Shown in pieces: positions 60,897-64,000 of a DNA stretch of 64,000 nt (its first letter is position 1; each line of letters opens with the position of its first letter). Below the pieces are notes generated by a model. The model saw only the letters and a list, made by a program, of their open reading frames with translations. It ran no database searches and was not told the origin of the DNA. The stretch is from Clostridium sp. DSM 17811 (GTDB lineage: Bacteria; Bacillota; Clostridia; Clostridiales; Clostridiaceae), in NCBI RefSeq assembly GCF_018861905.1, contig NZ_JAHLDU010000001.1:434001-498000 (forward strand), given 5' to 3'. A program made the position numbers and the translations under genes.

Positions 60897-62495
60897 TTAT
60901 ACAGATTTCCATTTTTTCATTATACTTTCAGCAATTTTAAGTCCATCAACTGCTGCAGAAATTATTCCACCTGCATATCCAGCTCCTTCTCCTGCTGGGT
61001 ATAACCCCTCTAAAGATATACTTTGAAACTCTTCATTTCTATCAATTCTTACTGGTGCAGACGTTCTTGTTTCTATACCAGTGAGTATTGCATCATTTCT
61101 TGAAAACCCATTTATTTTATGTTCAAAATTAGGTAAAGCCTCTTTTATAGCATCTGTTACATAAGTAGGTAAACAGTTAGTAAGATCTGCTAATTTATAA
61201 CCTGGTGTATAACTTGGCTTTATACTACCTATTTTATCACTAACATTGCCCTTAAGGAAATCACCAACTAATTGCACTGGTGCATTATAGTTCTCTCCGC
61301 CTATCTTATATGCTAGTCCCTCATAATACCTTTGAAATTCAATACCAGCGAGTGGATTATCTGAAGCGAAGTCCTTAGGACCTACTGATACCACTATTGC
61401 TGAGTTTGCATTTTTTTTATCTCTATTGTACTCACTCATACCATTTATTACAAGTTTTCCCTGTTCTGATGCTGCGGACACTACAGCTCCTCCTGGACAC
61501 ATACAAAAACTATATACCGACCTTCCCAATTTGCCACTTTTATAAGTAAGCTTGTAATCTGCAGCTTTTAGTCTCGGGTGACTTGCATATTTTCCATATT
61601 GATTTTCATTAATCATATCTTGTGGATGCTCTATTCGAACCCCAACTGCAAATGGTTTACTAGACATAAACACGCCATTTTTATATAACATTTCATAAGT
61701 GTCCCTTGAACTATGCCCTGGTGCTAAAATTAAATTATCGCAAGGTATTTCTTCTCCATTTACTATTATGCTCTGAAGTTTTCCATCTTTAATCTTAATA
61801 TCTTCAAGTTTACTATTAAATCTTACTTCTCCACCTAACTTAATAATAGTTTCACGAATGTTCTTCACAACGTCTTTTAATACATCCGTTCCTATATGAG
61901 GCTTCCCAATATATGCTATTTCTTCTGGTGCTCCCGCTTTTACAAATTCTTCTAATATATAATCACATCTAGTATCCTTTATTCTTGTAGTTAGCTTTCC
62001 GTCTGAAAAAGTCCCTGCTCCACCTTCACCAAACTGCACATTAGATTCTGTATTTAATACTGCTCTTGTCCAAAATTTATTTATGGTCTTTGTTCTATTC
62101 TCTACCTTTTCTCCTCTTTCGATAATTAAAGGTTTATATCCCTTTTGCGCCATAAGAATACCAGCAAACATTCCTGCTGGTCCCATCCCTACTATTATTG
62201 GTCTATGATTCATTTTTTTAGTTCCAAATTCAAACTCAGCCTCATATTTGTCTTCTTCAAGCTTAACATCTTTATTGTTTGCTCTTGTGACTACATTTAT
62301 TTCATTATCCATTGTAATATTAACGGCATAATTAAACTTAATATTATTTTTTTTCCTAGCATCTATAGATTCTTTAGCTATTTTAATTTTCTTTATTTCA
62401 CTATCAGAAACTCTCATTAATTTTGCAGCTTTTATCCTTAAATCATCTATTGATTCATCTATATCCAAAGTTATGTTATTTACTCTTATTGTCAT
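60897..62495 (-). CDS. uncharacterised FAD-dependent dehydrogenase (COG2509-like)
   Basis: A 532-residue flavoprotein. An N-terminal ~85-residue domain ([20 protein letters not shown]) is followed by a nucleotide-binding motif PIIVGMGPAGMFAGILMAQKG near residue 100. Further motifs are VQFGEGGAGTFSDGKLTTR near 155, NLILAPGHSSRDTYEML near 260, and a C-terminal FAD contact EGLYPAGEGAGYAGGIISAAVDG. The family is widespread in clostridia but its substrate is unknown. Its start overlaps cdaR by 20 bases, so it belongs to the cdaA-cdaR operon. Confidence 0.88.
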   Translation of the reverse strand: MTIRVNNITLDIDESIDDLRIKAAKLMRVSDSEIKKIKIAKESIDARKKNNIKFNYAVNITMDNEINVVTRANNKDVKLEEDKYEAEFEFGTKKMNHRPIIVGMGPAGMFAGILMAQKGYKPLIIERGEKVENRTKTINKFWTRAVLNTESNVQFGEGGAGTFSDGKLTTRIKDTRCDYILEEFVKAGAPEEIAYIGKPHIGTDVLKDVVKNIRETIIKLGGEVRFNSKLEDIKIKDGKLQSIIVNGEEIPCDNLILAPGHSSRDTYEMLYKNGVFMSSKPFAVGVRIEHPQDMINENQYGKYASHPRLKAADYKLTYKSGKLGRSVYSFCMCPGGAVVSAASEQGKLVINGMSEYNRDKKNANSAIVVSVGPKDFASDNPLAGIEFQRYYEGLAYKIGGENYNAPVQLVGDFLKGNVSDKIGSIKPSYTPGYKLADLTNCLPTYVTDAIKEALPNFEHKINGFSRNDAILTGIETRTSAPVRIDRNEEFQSISLEGLYPAGEGAGYAGGIISAAVDGLKIAESIMKKWKSV

Positions 62496-63771
62496 TGCTC
62501 ACTGGTACCTCCGTTGGCTTTTTTGTAATAGTTACTCCTATTTTATCCGGGTTGTGTGATATTAAAGTTACTCCTTTTGGCATAGACACAATTACATTCA
62601 CGCTTTGTTTGCCCTCCGTTAAACCTGTTAAATCTACTTGCGCGGAAAAATTATTTAAATCCAAATTATTAATAACTGACTCTACTCCGGAAACCGATAT
62701 TGATGTCTTACTATTATCTAACGTTGCTACATAAGTTTCACCCAAATTATTGTACTTGATATCTAAACTTAAATCCTTTTGAACTGTCTTGTCTACCTTC
62801 TCTGCCGCAGCTGCCCCACTTGCCGCATTGGGACTACTTAAATTAACTTGGACCTTAACCATAGCATCCCCACCGACCAAATTTAATCCATTTGGAATTA
62901 TAACCTTTGCTTCAACGGTTGTACTCTTAGTTATTTTACTTAAATCAACATCTTCTGTATTTAAGTATTTTAATTTATCAAGTTCAGCTAAGCTCCCTGT
63001 TATATCTACTGTATCCGGTACAGCTTTTATGCTTCCTAACGTATACTTAGGATCTAAACTTCCTGTAGTTTTCACAGTAACCTCTACGGATTTTGTCTTT
63101 TTTACAAGAGTTTTAACATTGATATAAGCCGGGCTTACAATAACATCTTTTATTTCTTTTCCCGATTCATCTACCGCTTTAATCTTGTATTTTTTCGATA
63201 TATTTGATTCCAAACCTTGTATACTTTCGTCAATCACTATTTTTTTAACTTCACTTATAACCTTTGAACCACCTGATACCGTAGCATAATCTGCTGATAG
63301 CTCTGGCTTTGATGCGTAAAAACCTTCTTTAGGTTTTCCGCTTACATTTACATTTATAGGTAGTTTTTTCTTAGTAAGTTCATCTAACTGTATTGTTATA
63401 AAAAGACCATCACTATTTACCACATTTATATTATCTGGACTTTTTTTTATTTGAATAGGTATCTTATATTCCCCACTTTTAAGTGCATATGCACCTAAAT
63501 CTGCAACTACCGTAAAATCTGATGCTTTCATAGCCAGAAGTATGCTAGTATTAGCTCCTTTAATATTTAGGGATGTTGTTAAGTCTTGTCCTGAAACTAA
63601 AACAAGATTCGATTTAGTTAATACGTCGCTATTTAGCATTGTTACAGGTATATTTTTAATTTTGTAAGCAGTCAACGGATTTTCCGTTCCCGTTATGAAA
63701 AGCCATAGCGCAAAGGCAGCTATTACACAGCAAATTTTAATTATTAATTGTTCTTTCCGTTCTTTATCCAT
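62476..63771 (-). CDS. cdaR: CdaA regulator CdaR (YbbR-domain protein)
   Basis: A 431-residue membrane-anchored protein with one N-terminal helix ([19 protein letters not shown]) followed by about four YbbR repeats outside the membrane, each marked by segments like [18 protein letters not shown] and [20 protein letters not shown]. In Firmicutes CdaR binds and modulates the diadenylate cyclase CdaA. The gene overlaps the end of cdaA by 28 bases. The charged Lys/Ser C-terminus overlaps the next gene. Confidence 0.94.
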   Translation of the reverse strand: MDKERKEQLIIKICCVIAAFALWLFITGTENPLTAYKIKNIPVTMLNSDVLTKSNLVLVSGQDLTTSLNIKGANTSILLAMKASDFTVVADLGAYALKSGEYKIPIQIKKSPDNINVVNSDGLFITIQLDELTKKKLPINVNVSGKPKEGFYASKPELSADYATVSGGSKVISEVKKIVIDESIQGLESNISKKYKIKAVDESGKEIKDVIVSPAYINVKTLVKKTKSVEVTVKTTGSLDPKYTLGSIKAVPDTVDITGSLAELDKLKYLNTEDVDLSKITKSTTVEAKVIIPNGLNLVGGDAMVKVQVNLSSPNAASGAAAAEKVDKTVQKDLSLDIKYNNLGETYVATLDNSKTSISVSGVESVINNLDLNNFSAQVDLTGLTEGKQSVNVIVSMPKGVTLISHNPDKIGVTITKKPTEVPVSNDNKSK

Positions 63772-64000
63772 GCCTTTACTCTCTCCTTTAATGTTACTTT
63801 TTTAGTTTGTCTTCTCTTTATTATTTGAACAAGTACATTTTTAAGCTTATCCTTGTCATAGTTTCTCATTAATCTTCCATTCATTGCAAGAGAAATAGTG
63901 CCTGTTTCTTCTGATACTATTATTGTTAACGCATCTGAAGTTTCTGTCACTCCTATTGCCGCTCTATGCCTTGTTCCAAGCTTTTTACTTATTTTATCAC
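63744..64000 (-). CDS. cdaA: diadenylate cyclase CdaA (N-terminus outside window)
   Basis: The open frame runs off the window edge, with 85 C-terminal residues visible. They include the DisA_N active-site motif [13 protein letters not shown] followed by [21 protein letters not shown]. CdaA makes the second messenger c-di-AMP at the membrane, and the missing part should hold three membrane helices and the DGA motif. It is followed by cdaR and, further on, glmM, the known CdaA partners. Confidence 0.95.
   Translation of the reverse strand, partial: DKISKKLGTRHRAAIGVTETSDALTIIVSEETGTISLAMNGRLMRNYDKDKLKNVLVQIIKRRQTKKVTLKERVKAWIKNGKNN

Overview
The window is AT-rich, with strong Gram-positive ribosome-binding sites (AAGGAGG-type) and mostly co-oriented genes. 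The gene content points to an anaerobic, butyrate-forming Clostridium: ptb-buk for butyrate, rubrerythrin and rubredoxin, an enoate reductase with an iron alcohol dehydrogenase, RNase J, a glmS ribozyme and S-box riboswitches. Species cannot be fixed from this sequence. No rRNA, tRNA or CRISPR array was recognised.

Layout. 1-6.2 kb: truncated Gfo/Idh/MocA oxidoreductase, a 54-residue protein, HPr, an EAL-HDOD protein, a zinc/manganese-type binding lipoprotein with a promoter/palindrome upstream, and RNase J. 6.2-12.1 kb: a long gene-poor leader, a class D-type sortase with its LPxTG-like substrate, and a YtrA-type GntR/ABC operon with a clear operator. 12.3-21.6 kb: NifU-like scaffold plus GGGtGRT protein, DUF1003 and EcsC proteins, rubrerythrin, a MalY/PatB lyase, the metNIQ methionine importer behind two tandem SAM-I riboswitches each with its own terminator, a YnfA protein and rubredoxin. 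22.2-32.6 kb: a class A penicillin-binding protein with a long Thr-Gly repeat tail, a cobalt/nickel ECF importer, and a BlaI-controlled operon whose BlaR1-like protease is fused to a phosphodiester-glycosidase domain. 32.7-38.8 kb: AAA ATPase, methyl-accepting protein, LysR regulator, iron alcohol dehydrogenase and enoate reductase.

39,009-54,554 is an intact Tn7-like transposon of 15,546 bp. It has matching TGTAGC termini, three spaced TnsB-type sites at the left end, four abutting ones at the right end, and a perfect AAATT target duplication. It sits 24 bp beyond the glmS stop codon. It carries tnsA-B-C-D-E in Tn7 order. Its cargo is a lone adenine methyltransferase; a tight operon of a double-GHKL ATPase/histidine kinase, a receiver protein, an HNH nuclease and a small PD-(D/E)xK-like protein; and an endonuclease/exonuclease/phosphatase-family protein. 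That last gene lies outside a second, internal copy of the left end, next to a GC-rich attC-like palindrome, so the cargo end looks to have been built in more than one step. The kinase-receiver-HNH operon is the best candidate in the window for an undescribed, probably defensive, system.

54.6-64 kb is a chromosomal block in the order cdaA-cdaR-FAD protein-ptb-buk-glmM-glmS (all minus strand). It links c-di-AMP synthesis, butyrate formation and UDP-GlcNAc precursor synthesis. glmS is preceded by its self-cleaving ribozyme. Its probable native terminator now lies 15.5 kb away, on the far side of the transposon.
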